From Pedobacter sp. FW305-3-2-15-E-R2A2 (GTDB taxonomy: Bacteria; Bacteroidota; Bacteroidia; Sphingobacteriales; Sphingobacteriaceae), in contig NZ_CP151803.1 of NCBI RefSeq assembly GCF_038446955.1, positions 4,464,001 to 4,528,000 on the forward strand: a DNA stretch of 64,000 nucleotides, given 5' to 3'. This document shows, piece by piece, positions 1 through 7,852 of the stretch. The position numbers and the translations under genes were made by a program. Each line of letters starts with the position of its first letter. Position 1 is the first letter of the stretch. The notes beneath the pieces were generated by a model, which made no database searches, had not been told where the DNA came from, and worked only from the letters and a program-made list of their open reading frames with translations.

Positions 1-79
1 TGGTATCCCAGCCCAGACCGATTGAAAATTTAGGGGCATTAATGTTTTCTCTTTGCCCTTTTTGCAAGTTAATCGCCAT
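1..79 (-). CDS. TerD-family stress protein (N-terminal fragment, cut by window edge)
   Basis: Reading the minus strand from the ATG at 79 gives 26 residues beginning MAINLQKGQR and ending IGLGWDT. This matches the N-terminus of TerD/TerE/CABP proteins, which start with a MAINLxKGQ strand followed by a xxGLGWD turn. TerD domains bind calcium and belong to tellurite/phage/chemical stress systems. The start lies 1 bp beyond the stop of the phosphoribosyltransferase gene, so the two are almost certainly co-transcribed. The rest of the gene is outside the window, so domain count and length cannot be judged. Confidence 0.8.
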   Translation of the reverse strand, partial: MAINLQKGQRENINAPKFSIGLGWDT

Positions 80-80
80 A

Positions 81-917
81 TTAAATCAATTTATAATTGT
101 TATTATGTATGTAGTTCTTTAAGTAATTCAAATTTTCTGAATAGGATTCTATCGTATGGTAGCTGTTGCCTAACGACAGGTCGTATAGATTATTGATAAA
201 ATCTGTACTCTGACGCTCCAAAAAGATAGAAAAACTATTAAAATCGCAATTTAGGATATATTTAACAATCCGCGTATTTATACAGAAATTTCCTCCCTGA
301 ATAATTTCTTCCAGGTCAAAAATAGATTTCACCTGATGATAATTCAAATGATTCTCTACATTAGGATGGATTTCTTTGTTCATCAGCTCTGCAAAATACA
401 GCATATGAATGTCGTTCTTCAAGCCATATTCCTTCACCATTTTCAGGATCATGCGTTCATGACTGCCGGTAATCTTTATGTCGTCCAGAAAAAGCAGCGT
501 TTTACCCTCCAGAAAATCTTTATCAATATGAAAAGAGTCATTTCCGATCAGGGTCATGCGGTCTTCTGCACTCAGTGCTCCGTAATCTTCTTTATAAGTG
601 ATCGTCCGGTGGACTTTTGCTTCCTGAACAACCAGTCCTCCATGTTCTACCAACCACCTGTTCAACTGCGAAACGAAATAATTTTTCATCGCAAAAGTTG
701 CCGTTGGAATAAAGCAATAAGGGCTGGAAATGACCACAATCTGTCCCGTAATAAAATTTTCGGTCAGGTAATACCGGATAAATCCATCCGCAAGGTCTTT
801 ACCAAATGACCTGGCCACCTGCTCATCACCGAACTTAAACCGGCTGTAATCGTCGGCTTCAAATCCAAAATGATCCGTGTTGTGGATTTTATGTAAAGAA
901 TAGGTGTATGGTATCAT
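81..917 (-). CDS. Phosphoribosyltransferase of ter-type cluster
   Basis: A 278-aa protein without signal peptide. Residues 143-151 read FLDDIKITG, the PRPP-binding signature of type I phosphoribosyltransferases (hydrophobic stretch, two acidic residues, then TG). It is therefore expected to bind a phosphoribosyl group and transfer or release a base; the substrate is not readable from sequence. The start codon overlaps the stop of the upstream HAD gene as ATGA, and its stop is 1 bp from a TerD start. PRTase plus HAD next to TerD is the composition described for the predicted nucleoside-like biosynthetic module of ter stress clusters. Function in that module is inference from context. Confidence 0.75.
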   Translation of the reverse strand: MIPYTYSLHKIHNTDHFGFEADDYSRFKFGDEQVARSFGKDLADGFIRYYLTENFITGQIVVISSPYCFIPTATFAMKNYFVSQLNRWLVEHGGLVVQEAKVHRTITYKEDYGALSAEDRMTLIGNDSFHIDKDFLEGKTLLFLDDIKITGSHERMILKMVKEYGLKNDIHMLYFAELMNKEIHPNVENHLNYHQVKSIFDLEEIIQGGNFCINTRIVKYILNCDFNSFSIFLERQSTDFINNLYDLSLGNSYHTIESYSENLNYLKNYIHNNNYKLI

Positions 918-1609
918 GAAAGTAAGTGTGAAATGGACAGATGATTTGAATTGATGAGTAAGCTGTTGATGCCAATGGCTTCAGCCCCTCTGACATCCGC
1001 AATTGGATTATCTCCAATATGGATGATTTGTTTCAGTTCTATTTGTGGGTGTTTTTTCTGATCAATAGTATCCAGCATCAGCTGAAAAAATTCGCGGTTC
1101 GGTTTGGACAGACGGAATTCATCCGAATACAACTGAAAATCTAACAGGCTATCCAAGTTCAAATGTTTTAATACTTTTCTTAATGTTTTTCCCTTAATGA
1201 ATCCGGTATTGCTTAAAATACTTACCGTACTTAAATCAGATTCCCTTAACCGACTCAATACGTCAATACATTCTGAACAATATAACAGGGGCATATGTTT
1301 TAATAATAATGCTTCCATTTCTAAATATAATCCTTCAACATCGATGTCCTGGAAAGCGGTAGAGTAGTCATTAATGATGCTGATCACCATGAGGTACATT
1401 TCATCCGCATCGATATTCTTTCCGGTTTTTTCGTTGATGGCATTCACCATCAGGTCTACCTGCCTAAAGACCAAAGCAACTTCTTCTATCGTTTTTTTTG
1501 TGGCATTAAAATTCGCATGAAAGTATTTCGTTCTTTCAATTTTAAAGGCTGGATCTGACTTGATTAAAGTTAACCAAAGATCAAAGGAATAGTGTTTATA
1601 AAAAGGCAT
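914..1609 (-). CDS. HAD-family hydrolase
   Basis: A 231-aa cytoplasmic haloacid dehalogenase-like protein. HAD motif I is FDLWLTL with nucleophile Asp10; the usual second Asp (general acid) is replaced by Trp12, as in several HAD subfamilies written DxWxT. Motif II is LSNTG (132-136), motif III Lys169 in LSKPN, and motif IV IHIGD (196-200). It is a likely phosphatase. It is the first gene of a unit whose later genes are a phosphoribosyltransferase (4-bp overlap) and TerD, so its substrate may be a phosphorylated intermediate of that module. The missing general acid could mean altered activity. Confidence 0.75.
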   Translation of the reverse strand: MPFYKHYSFDLWLTLIKSDPAFKIERTKYFHANFNATKKTIEEVALVFRQVDLMVNAINEKTGKNIDADEMYLMVISIINDYSTAFQDIDVEGLYLEMEALLLKHMPLLYCSECIDVLSRLRESDLSTVSILSNTGFIKGKTLRKVLKHLNLDSLLDFQLYSDEFRLSKPNREFFQLMLDTIDQKKHPQIELKQIIHIGDNPIADVRGAEAIGINSLLINSNHLSISHLLS

Positions 1610-1738
1610 CTTAAAGGGGATATTTTCCAGTCTGATTTATTTAGGACTATAATGTTACAAATTTTGGACTGTAGTTGGAAATTAAATTTACCAAGCTGAG
1701 AATAAACACAGTCTGGCATTTCTTCTCTTTTGCAATGA

Positions 1739-2305
1739 TTATTTCAGCTTATCCAGTGGGTTTCTGCGGTTTGAGCCTGTGTTTTTATATTTACTGGGCG
1801 TCATGCCGGTCAGGGATTTAAATTGAGCCGATAAATGTGCGCTACTGCTGTATCCCATCTTGTACGAAATCTCGTTCAGGTTCAGTTCTCCATATTCCAG
1901 AAGTTCTTTAACCTTTTCAATTTTCTGTTGAATGATGTATTTTTCAATGGTAATTCCTTCCACATCCGAAAACAGACGGCTTAGATAAGCATAATCTTTG
2001 TCCAGGCGGTCGGCAATCAGGTGCATCAGGCTTTCGTTGATCTCATTAAGGTCGGAATAGTGAACAAGTTCAATCACCTTATTTTTAATCTGCTCAACCA
2101 GCTGATCTTTTTCTTTATCGATCAGCTCAAAACCAAGGATCTGAAAAGAGGAGGCAATATCCTGAAGCTGGTGTGCATCAGGTTCAGGAGAAACTTCCAC
2201 CTTTCCCAGCGTAATGTCTTTTACTTCAAAATGGAGGTGCTCCAATTGCTGGCGAACGATCATTACACAACGATCGCAAACCATATTTTTAACATATAAC
2301 GTCAT
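1739..2305 (-). CDS. HMA-like / AraC fusion transcriptional regulator
   Basis: A 188-aa protein. Residues 1-60 resemble a heavy-metal-associated (ferredoxin-like) domain: MTLYVKNMVC followed by DRC gives a CxxC at Cys10/Cys13. The C-terminal half (about 85-175) is an AraC-type double helix-turn-helix, with IEKYIIQQKIEKVKELLEYG and NEISYKMGYSSSAHLSAQF, then the LTGMTPSKYK ending typical of AraC family proteins. It probably senses a soft metal or thiol state and controls transcription. It is divergent from a Bcr/CflA exporter 190 bp away, a plausible target. The metal-sensing role is inferred from CxxC and not shown. Confidence 0.75.
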   Translation of the reverse strand: MTLYVKNMVCDRCVMIVRQQLEHLHFEVKDITLGKVEVSPEPDAHQLQDIASSFQILGFELIDKEKDQLVEQIKNKVIELVHYSDLNEINESLMHLIADRLDKDYAYLSRLFSDVEGITIEKYIIQQKIEKVKELLEYGELNLNEISYKMGYSSSAHLSAQFKSLTGMTPSKYKNTGSNRRNPLDKLK

Positions 2306-2495
2306 ATTCCCAGGTTCTCTTCAATTAAAAATAACAATTCAAACTACAAAAATAATACCTTTTGCCCCCGCCCAACTTACATAATACTGCGTAAAAGTTA
2401 TATAATTAGAAGAATGTTGATTTGATGTTATCTTTTTACTTTGAGACCAGAATCCGCACTTCCGGAAAGTACAATCCCTATATTTGCTTCCTCAA

Positions 2496-3722
2496 ATGAC
2501 AAAACAGAAATACTTCCTCCTGATTCTTCTGCTAGGATCACTCACGGCCCTTGGTCCTTTTTCCATAGACATGTACCTGCCCGGATTTCCCGCGATTGCG
2601 AAAGACTTAAATACGACGGTCCTTCGGGTCTCCTTATCCCTTTCCAGTTTTTTTATCGGGATCTCGGCCGGACAACTCCTGTATGGACCATTATTGGATC
2701 GTTTCGGACGAAAAAAGCCTTTGTATATCGGACTAAGTGTCTATATCCTTGCTTCCGCAGGATGTGTATTTGCGACCAGTCTTGATGCCCTGATCGCCCT
2801 TCGTTTTATGCAGGCGATAGGAAGTTGTGCCGCAGCAGTAGCCTCTATTGCGATGGTGAGAGATTTATTTCCTGTCAAAGAAAATGCAAAGGTCTTTGCT
2901 TTACTCATGCTTGTGGTTAGTGTTTCCCCAATGGTGGCACCTACGATTGGCGGATACGTGACCGTTGCCCTGGGATGGCATACGGTATTTATTATCCTGA
3001 TGGCCCTGGGTCTGTTGAACCTCATTGCCAGCTGGCTTTGGCTTCCCGACAGTTTTCAGCCGGATACCAGCCTTTCTTTAAAGCCCATCCCCATTATTAA
3101 AAACTTCCTTTCTGTAGTTAAAGAACCTCAATTTTACACCTATGCCTTCACCGGAGCATTCGCCTTTTCAGGGCTCTTTGCCTATATTTCGGGTTCACCT
3201 TTGGTCTTCATCGATATTTTTAAGGTTTCCGAAGAAGGATATGGCTGGATCTTCGCCTTGCTATCTGTAGGATTGATCGGCTCCAGTCAGGTCAACACCC
3301 TGATGCTTAGAAAATATAAAAGTGAACAACTGATCCTGGCTGCATTAAGTTGTCAGCTGATCATTGTATTGTTTTTCCTGCTTGGCAGCATCAACCATTG
3401 GTTTGGATTAATAGAAACCATTGTTTTGCTCTTTTTATTCCTATGCTGCCTGGGCTTTACCAATCCGAATACTTCGGCTTTATCCCTTGCCCCTTTCAGC
3501 AGAAATGCCGGAAGTGCCTCTGCATTGATGGGCGCTGTACAGATGGGATTGGGCGCCTTGGCTTCCTTTGGCGTAAGTATGTTTGACCTTAAATCGGCTG
3601 TGCCGATGGTCGCAATCATGACAGGAACTACGATCGTCGCGTTATTGATCTTGTTGATAGGCAGAGGAAATATCAAAGTTCAGGTGCAGGCAGATAAAGA
3701 TAATGCTATGGTGATTCACTAA
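2496..3722 (+). CDS. Bcr/CflA family multidrug efflux MFS transporter
   Basis: A roughly 408-aa inner-membrane protein with about 12 hydrophobic segments. Its N-terminus (LLGSLTALGPFSIDMYLPGF) matches the Bcr/CflA signature of a first helix followed by DMYLP, and GPLLDRFGRKKPLYIG is the MFS loop 2-3 motif. It exports drugs by proton antiport. A TTG four codons upstream (2484) keeps the frame open, but the ATG at 2496 is preferred because the TTG adds only MLPQ. The divergent HMA-AraC regulator upstream is a candidate controller. A methyltransferase starts 29 bp after its stop on the same strand. Confidence 0.88.
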   Translation: MTKQKYFLLILLLGSLTALGPFSIDMYLPGFPAIAKDLNTTVLRVSLSLSSFFIGISAGQLLYGPLLDRFGRKKPLYIGLSVYILASAGCVFATSLDALIALRFMQAIGSCAAAVASIAMVRDLFPVKENAKVFALLMLVVSVSPMVAPTIGGYVTVALGWHTVFIILMALGLLNLIASWLWLPDSFQPDTSLSLKPIPIIKNFLSVVKEPQFYTYAFTGAFAFSGLFAYISGSPLVFIDIFKVSEEGYGWIFALLSVGLIGSSQVNTLMLRKYKSEQLILAALSCQLIIVLFFLLGSINHWFGLIETIVLLFLFLCCLGFTNPNTSALSLAPFSRNAGSASALMGAVQMGLGALASFGVSMFDLKSAVPMVAIMTGTTIVALLILLIGRGNIKVQVQADKDNAMVIH

Positions 3723-3751
3723 ATTAGGAACAAAATAAGTAGATATAAAGC

Positions 3752-4384
3752 ATGACAAATGATAGCGGCAAAACTGAGTTTTGGGAATCCAGCTTTATAG
3801 AAAAGCAGGAAATGTGGGGCTTTGAGCCCTCAAATTCTGCAATATTGACAAAAGACTTTTTTGTCGAAAAATCAATAAAAAATATACTTATTCCTGGAAT
3901 TGGATACGGACGGAATGCGCAAATCTTTAAAGACAACGGAATTACGGTAACGGGTATTGAGATCTCAAAAACTGCTATTGAAATGGCGGAAAAACATTAC
4001 GGCAACGAGATGACGATATATCATGGTTCAGTCACTGATATGCCTTTTGATCAATCCCGGTACGATGGAATTTTTTGCTATGCTTTAATTCATTTATTAG
4101 ACAGTAACGAAAGGAATAAACTAATCCGTGACTGCTATTCACAGCTATCAGAAAATGGTTACATGGTTTTCACCGCCATTTCGAAAGAAGCTCATACCTA
4201 TGGAAAAGGCAAGTTTCTTAGTAAGGATCGTTATGAAATATTTGATGGCGTTAACCTGTTTTTCTATGACCGTGCATCAATCCAGGACGAGTTTGGCGAG
4301 GCCGGGCTATTTGAAATCATAGAAATTACCGAGAATTTCCCTTTCTTTTTAATCAAATGTAAAAAAAGTAGCAACACCATCTGA
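3752..4384 (+). CDS. Class I SAM-dependent methyltransferase
   Basis: A 210-aa protein. Motif I is ILIPGIGYGRNA (45-56), followed by an acidic end of the second strand (VTGIEIS, about 62-68) and a motif near MPFDQSRYDGIFCY. This is the seven-strand Rossmann methyltransferase fold of the TehB/thiopurine-methyltransferase-like type; the N-terminal EFWE..MWGFEPS also fits small-molecule methyltransferases of that group. Target unknown: a small thiol, oxyanion or metabolite is plausible. It may be co-transcribed with the exporter 29 bp upstream. Confidence 0.75.
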   Translation: MTNDSGKTEFWESSFIEKQEMWGFEPSNSAILTKDFFVEKSIKNILIPGIGYGRNAQIFKDNGITVTGIEISKTAIEMAEKHYGNEMTIYHGSVTDMPFDQSRYDGIFCYALIHLLDSNERNKLIRDCYSQLSENGYMVFTAISKEAHTYGKGKFLSKDRYEIFDGVNLFFYDRASIQDEFGEAGLFEIIEITENFPFFLIKCKKSSNTI

Positions 4385-4495
4385 TATATCTGAATTACTC
4401 GTGCATAACAAAGGTCTTTCCTGGGTTCGTAAATCCTTTATTATTTCAGGAACCTCTACCATGAATAAATCAGAAATACCAATTATTTCTTTAAA

Positions 4496-5070
4496 CATAT
4501 AAATTATAGCTGTTCTACTTCTTCGATGGAAAGGCCGGTGCTTTTAGCAATTAACTCAACTGACACACCTTCTTTTTTGAGATTTATAGCGATTTCTAAT
4601 TTCCCCTCTAACTTTCCTTCTAACTTCCCTTCTAATCTCGCTTGTTCAGCTGCCTTTTTCTCCGCGTAACGAATACCGGCATTCCAATCAGATTTTGCTT
4701 TCACATCCGAGTGGTACAATTCACGTTCTTCTTCGGTCATTTTTATCATTTCCGCAGTTCTAAATATTTTTTGGGATATGAATTATAGCTGTTCTACTTC
4801 TTCGATGGAAAGGCCGGTGCTTTTAGCAATTAATTCAACTGACACACCTTCTTTTTTGAGATTTATAGCGATTTCTAATTTCCCCTCTAACTTTCCTTCT
4901 AACTTCCCTTCTAACTTCCCCTCTAATCTCGCCTGTTCAGCTGCCTTTTTCTCCGCGTAACGAATACCGGCATTCCAATCAGATTTTGCTTTCACATCCG
5001 AGTGGTACAATTCACGTTCTTCTTTGGTCATTTTACTCATTTCTGCAATTTTAAATATTTTTTGAAATAT
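4496..5070. repeat. Tandem duplication of Rpn 3' region
   Basis: The stretch about 4496-4780 repeats about 4777-5070 nearly base for base, both arms covering the 3' end of the Rpn gene. Copy 2 belongs to the full-length gene; copy 1 forms a separate short ORF. They differ at scattered positions and by one 12-bp unit of the EGKL-coding microrepeat (three versus four units in phase). The junction keeps the reading frame: after the TAA of the long gene the frame stays open into the short copy. Confidence 0.9.
4504..4749 (-). CDS. Stand-alone C-terminal copy of Rpn nuclease
   Basis: An 81-aa ORF starting MIKMTEEERELYHSDVKAK, almost identical to the last 80 residues of the neighbouring Rpn protein, including the EGKL microrepeat and the helix-turn-helix-like end (VELIAKSTGLSIEEVEQL). 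It lacks the nuclease core. It arose by tandem duplication. It is in frame with, and 34 bp beyond, the stop of the long gene, so it could be made by reinitiation or rare readthrough. It may be a non-functional remnant, or a small partner of the long protein comparable to the internally started short Rpn forms reported in enteric bacteria; the latter is inference. Confidence 0.55.
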   Translation of the reverse strand: MIKMTEEERELYHSDVKAKSDWNAGIRYAEKKAAEQARLEGKLEGKLEGKLEIAINLKKEGVSVELIAKSTGLSIEEVEQL

Positions 5071-5670
5071 CCTTTTGTCCAGAAAATCAGGAATTTTATC
5101 CAAACGACTCAGGTTCTTTAAAAGATAGAACCATTTATCCAGATCTGTTATCAGTTCGCTTTCCTTTTTATCAAAATTAGGCAATTCTAAGAACTTGTAA
5201 CCCATCCCTTTGTAAAAAATCTTTCCGGTATCCCTGTTTATCAGGGCAATGTTGTGCAGGTAATTGCTGTTGATTTTGTTAAACTGGAACTCCATAATAC
5301 CAATCAGGTAAACTTCCTTAAGCGGTACATCCCAATTGGACGTTCCTCTTGGCAATTGGGCGCTGATCAATCTCGACATGTAAAAAACGCATCTGTCCTT
5401 AAAAAACTCCTGATCTGTTCGCTGCATTTCTATGATGAAGACTTCTCCATCAGCACCTGTACAAGTCAAATCAAAGAGTACTTTTTTCTCTTTCGCATCT
5501 TCACCAGCATGTTCGGTAGGGCTATAAGTGATATCCGCAATTATTTTTTCGCCTTCAAATAAGGCATTTAAAAAATCAATCATGATGTCTTTGTCGGGCT
5601 CATTACCAAAAATGTGTTTGAACCCATAATCGGTAAGCGGATCAATGTAACGGCTAGCTATTCTTGTCAT
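4783..5670 (-). CDS. Rpn-family recombination-promoting nuclease / PD-(D/E)XK putative transposase
   Basis: A 295-aa protein beginning RIASRYIDPLTDYGFKHIFG, the typical N-terminus of the PDDEXK_2 (Rpn/YhgA-like) family. The core motif follows with FDLTCTGADGEVFIIEMQR (Asp, then ExQ), giving the catalytic D-ExQ pattern. Around residues 250-270 is a (EGKL)n stretch, then a short C-terminal helical domain. Family members are DNA endonucleases that raise RecA-independent recombination, and some act in phage defence. The upstream region 5671-5690 holds TGTTCA-7-TGAACA, a small inverted repeat. The 3' part is tandemly duplicated downstream. Confidence 0.82.
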   Translation of the reverse strand: MTRIASRYIDPLTDYGFKHIFGNEPDKDIMIDFLNALFEGEKIIADITYSPTEHAGEDAKEKKVLFDLTCTGADGEVFIIEMQRTDQEFFKDRCVFYMSRLISAQLPRGTSNWDVPLKEVYLIGIMEFQFNKINSNYLHNIALINRDTGKIFYKGMGYKFLELPNFDKKESELITDLDKWFYLLKNLSRLDKIPDFLDKRIFQKIFKIAEMSKMTKEERELYHSDVKAKSDWNAGIRYAEKKAAEQARLEGKLEGKLEGKLEGKLEIAINLKKEGVSVELIAKSTGLSIEEVEQL

Positions 5671-5759
5671 TATGTTCAGTTAAAATGAACACAAAATACG
5701 ACAGATCAAACCGAAAAACCTGAGAATCCAAAACAAAGTTTTCTAGTACAAAAATCTGA

Positions 5760-5782
5760 ATTTCAAGGCTTTGCCTTGAAAT
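5760..5782 (-). terminator. Rho-independent terminator
   Basis: A perfect 10-bp stem (ATTTCAAGGC / GCCTTGAAAT) with a TTT loop lies just beyond the stop of the methyltransferase gene at 5813. On the minus strand it is followed by TCAGATTTTTG, a weak U-tract. Confidence 0.55.
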
Positions 5783-5812
5783 ATTAAGCCTTAATTATAC
5801 CCTCAATATTCT

Positions 5813-6787
5813 TTATTTTTCTATTACCCTAAAACCGGGTCTTTTATCCAGTGCGTATTGAATATTCAAGTTGATCACGCCTTGCTTTTTATTGACCTGT
5901 ACTTTCTCCAACATATTTAGTGAGCTCTCATCTAAATTTAAAATATTGTCATCGTTAACCTTAATCTCTGTCATCAGGTAGAGCTGCTCGTCTTCAGATA
6001 CATTCGCTTGAATATCCTGGTCATTGAAGTGCCAGTTTCTCATGGAGGAATTCTCGATAATGGAATACATTGATGCTTTATTAAAATTGATTAATTCAGC
6101 AATTCTTTCCGGTTCTCTGGAACCCCTGTTTAACTTGCAAAGTGATACTTTAATTTCTTCTGGCAAAAAGACAACGTCTTTAGGCAATTGGCTTGCAAGA
6201 TTAAGCATGATCGCCACCTGAGGTTCTGCAACCAGTGCCCGACACATCGTTTCACTGATTACAATATCAATTACAGACGAGGGAACATCCCATAATGAAG
6301 CATCACATTGATGAATGTTTTTAACATAAGCATGCAAATCGAACAAGTCGATCACCTTTTCTAATACCTCGATACTTTCAGGATTAATCTCCAGAAATGT
6401 AAATTGTACCTCTTCCGGCCTGAGCATCATCATAATCGGTAATGCGAGTGTTGCAAATGGGCCAGATCCAGCATATAGAACATGGATTTGCCTTCTATTT
6501 TCGCTTATTGCTCCTAATACAGATGAATAAAGAGCCCTTGAAAAGCGTTGGGTTCTAAAAATTTCCCTGATACATTTTGCGGCCCAAAAAGTGCCTATTG
6601 CATTGCCATTAAGCGTTTGAATATGTGCTCTCCCAGCCGAACCATTAAGCTCGAATTCCTCAAATAAAAGATCCGCATATCCCATTACCGCGGGCGCGAG
6701 TTTATCATGAAAGTTTTCGGGATGGAGGATATCTATACTATACTGGGACAGTCGCTCTTTTAATTCTGTTTTTTTCAATTTGATCAA
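5813..6787 (-). CDS. SAM-dependent methyltransferase-like protein
   Basis: A 324-aa cytoplasmic protein. Residues 101-116 (IHVLYAGSGPFATLAL) form a glycine-rich motif I, FLEINPE (131-137) supplies the acidic residue at the end of strand 2, and ISETMCRAL (177-185) resembles the substrate-loop Glu of PRMT-like enzymes. The C-terminal part is beta-rich, again as in PRMT-type folds. No specific target can be named. It stands alone, with a terminator downstream and a 305-bp gap upstream. It could be a natural-product or protein methyltransferase. Confidence 0.6.
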   Translation of the reverse strand: MIKLKKTELKERLSQYSIDILHPENFHDKLAPAVMGYADLLFEEFELNGSAGRAHIQTLNGNAIGTFWAAKCIREIFRTQRFSRALYSSVLGAISENRRQIHVLYAGSGPFATLALPIMMMLRPEEVQFTFLEINPESIEVLEKVIDLFDLHAYVKNIHQCDASLWDVPSSVIDIVISETMCRALVAEPQVAIMLNLASQLPKDVVFLPEEIKVSLCKLNRGSREPERIAELINFNKASMYSIIENSSMRNWHFNDQDIQANVSEDEQLYLMTEIKVNDDNILNLDESSLNMLEKVQVNKKQGVINLNIQYALDKRPGFRVIEK

Positions 6788-7044
6788 TAGTTATCTGGTT
6801 AATTATAAAGTATAGTATGCAATTGCCATTCAGCAACAAACAGCTAAATATCAGACCATTAACACCCACACAAGACCTGAAATCTTCTTTCCCCCGGGAT
6901 CAGGCAGATTAAATAGCTCCCTCTCTCCAAAAACTTAATATTTTACATGAATCAAAAGTTGATTATTAAAATAAGAGAAATTATCACAATAATAAGAGAA
7001 AAATATGAATCCTCTACATTTAGATTAGTTTGTTTTTAAAACTG
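6788..7044. other. Intergenic region without recognisable gene
   Basis: AT-rich spacer between the methyltransferase start and the terminator of the lipoprotein gene. No ORF with protein-like composition and no clear promoter pair was found; TTTG, 19 nt, then TACTATAC near 6816-6846 on the minus strand is only a weak promoter candidate for the methyltransferase. Confidence 0.4.
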
Positions 7045-7070
7045 AAAAACCCCGGATAAATATCCGGGGC
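7045..7070 (-). terminator. Rho-independent terminator of the receptor/lipoprotein operon
   Basis: CCCCGGATA (7050-7058) pairs with TATCCGGGG (7061-7069); on the minus strand the stem is followed by TTTTTC. It sits 24 bp past the stop of the last lipoprotein gene of the operon. Confidence 0.8.
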
Positions 7071-7092
7071 TCGATTCAAAGCGTCTGTTAAT

Positions 7093-7824
7093 TTAAATTT
7101 TGAACAGGCTGACTGCGTCCAGCTGATTGGAAGCCGGTGTCACAAAATAGGTTTGCACCCTTCCTGTTTCCCCTTTTTTGGGGATATAAAGCTGGCCGGT
7201 TCCACTTTTGCTCAGCCCCTCGCTATCGTTAAAGGCCCATTGATCTGTAGTGCCTGTTTTGACAAAGTACCAGGTATAAGTCTCATTGGTATCTTTAAAA
7301 CCTTCAGTAGTCACATAATCTGAATAGGTCCAGGTTGCAGGTTTTACGTTCCTGGCGATATAGACCGTCTGTCCTTCCTTATTCTTCATAAAAATATCTA
7401 TCCCATCGTTACTCTGGGGATAATAAATATAAAAAGCCATCTTGTTGGTGGAAGGATCTGCCGCCGGAGCTTTGATCTCTAAGGGGCTACCGTTGATAAA
7501 CACAAATGGAAAAAAACGTTCCAGCTCAGGAGTATTCAGGCTCAGCTGATTTTGATAGACTTCTTTTCCTGAAATCACATCTTTAATTTTTAATAAGACC
7601 TGCCCTTGGCTAGAGGGATAAGTATACACTTTACCAAAATTCAATTGTTGGTCTGCTGCAGTCTTAAATTTATCATAGACCAGTGCATCCAGGGACACTT
7701 CCAGTTCACTGTTTCCAATGTTATAACCTCTGATTTGTAGGCTAACCGCTTTTGTCTTTATATCCTCTTTATTGCAGGACGCAAGTCCTGCTGCTACTAT
7801 GGCAAGCAGCATTAATCTTTTCAT
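7093..7824 (-). CDS. Lipoprotein of TonB receptor operon (second copy)
   Basis: A roughly 243-aa lipoprotein: MKRLMLLAIVAAG then lipobox LASC. The first ATG is four codons upstream (7836), but the signal peptide fits the ATG at 7824. The mature part starts with strands of the type VSLQIRGYNIGNSELEVSLD, which parallel INLIGYNASTEELTVKLD in the next gene upstream, so the two are probably diverged paralogues. It is the last gene of a sigma / FecR / TonB-receptor / lipoprotein / lipoprotein unit. It probably acts at the outer membrane with the receptor, in the place a SusD lipoprotein usually has; no SusD-like features were seen. Confidence 0.6.
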   Translation of the reverse strand: MKRLMLLAIVAAGLASCNKEDIKTKAVSLQIRGYNIGNSELEVSLDALVYDKFKTAADQQLNFGKVYTYPSSQGQVLLKIKDVISGKEVYQNQLSLNTPELERFFPFVFINGSPLEIKAPAADPSTNKMAFYIYYPQSNDGIDIFMKNKEGQTVYIARNVKPATWTYSDYVTTEGFKDTNETYTWYFVKTGTTDQWAFNDSEGLSKSGTGQLYIPKKGETGRVQTYFVTPASNQLDAVSLFKI

Positions 7825-7852
7825 ATTGATCATCATCTGTTTCGTTGTTGAG

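Noticed and set aside
2484..2495. TTG start for the Bcr/CflA exporter
   Set aside because: The ATG four codons later gives the normal N-terminus of the family; the TTG adds only MLPQ.
4386..4497. Minus-strand ORF of about 50 codons starting MFKEIIGISDLF
   Set aside because: It overlaps the 3' end of the opposite methyltransferase gene and has no supporting context.
4778..4960. Plus-strand ORF with SNFPSNFPSNFPSN repeat
   Set aside because: It is the reverse reading of the EGKL microrepeat in the Rpn gene.
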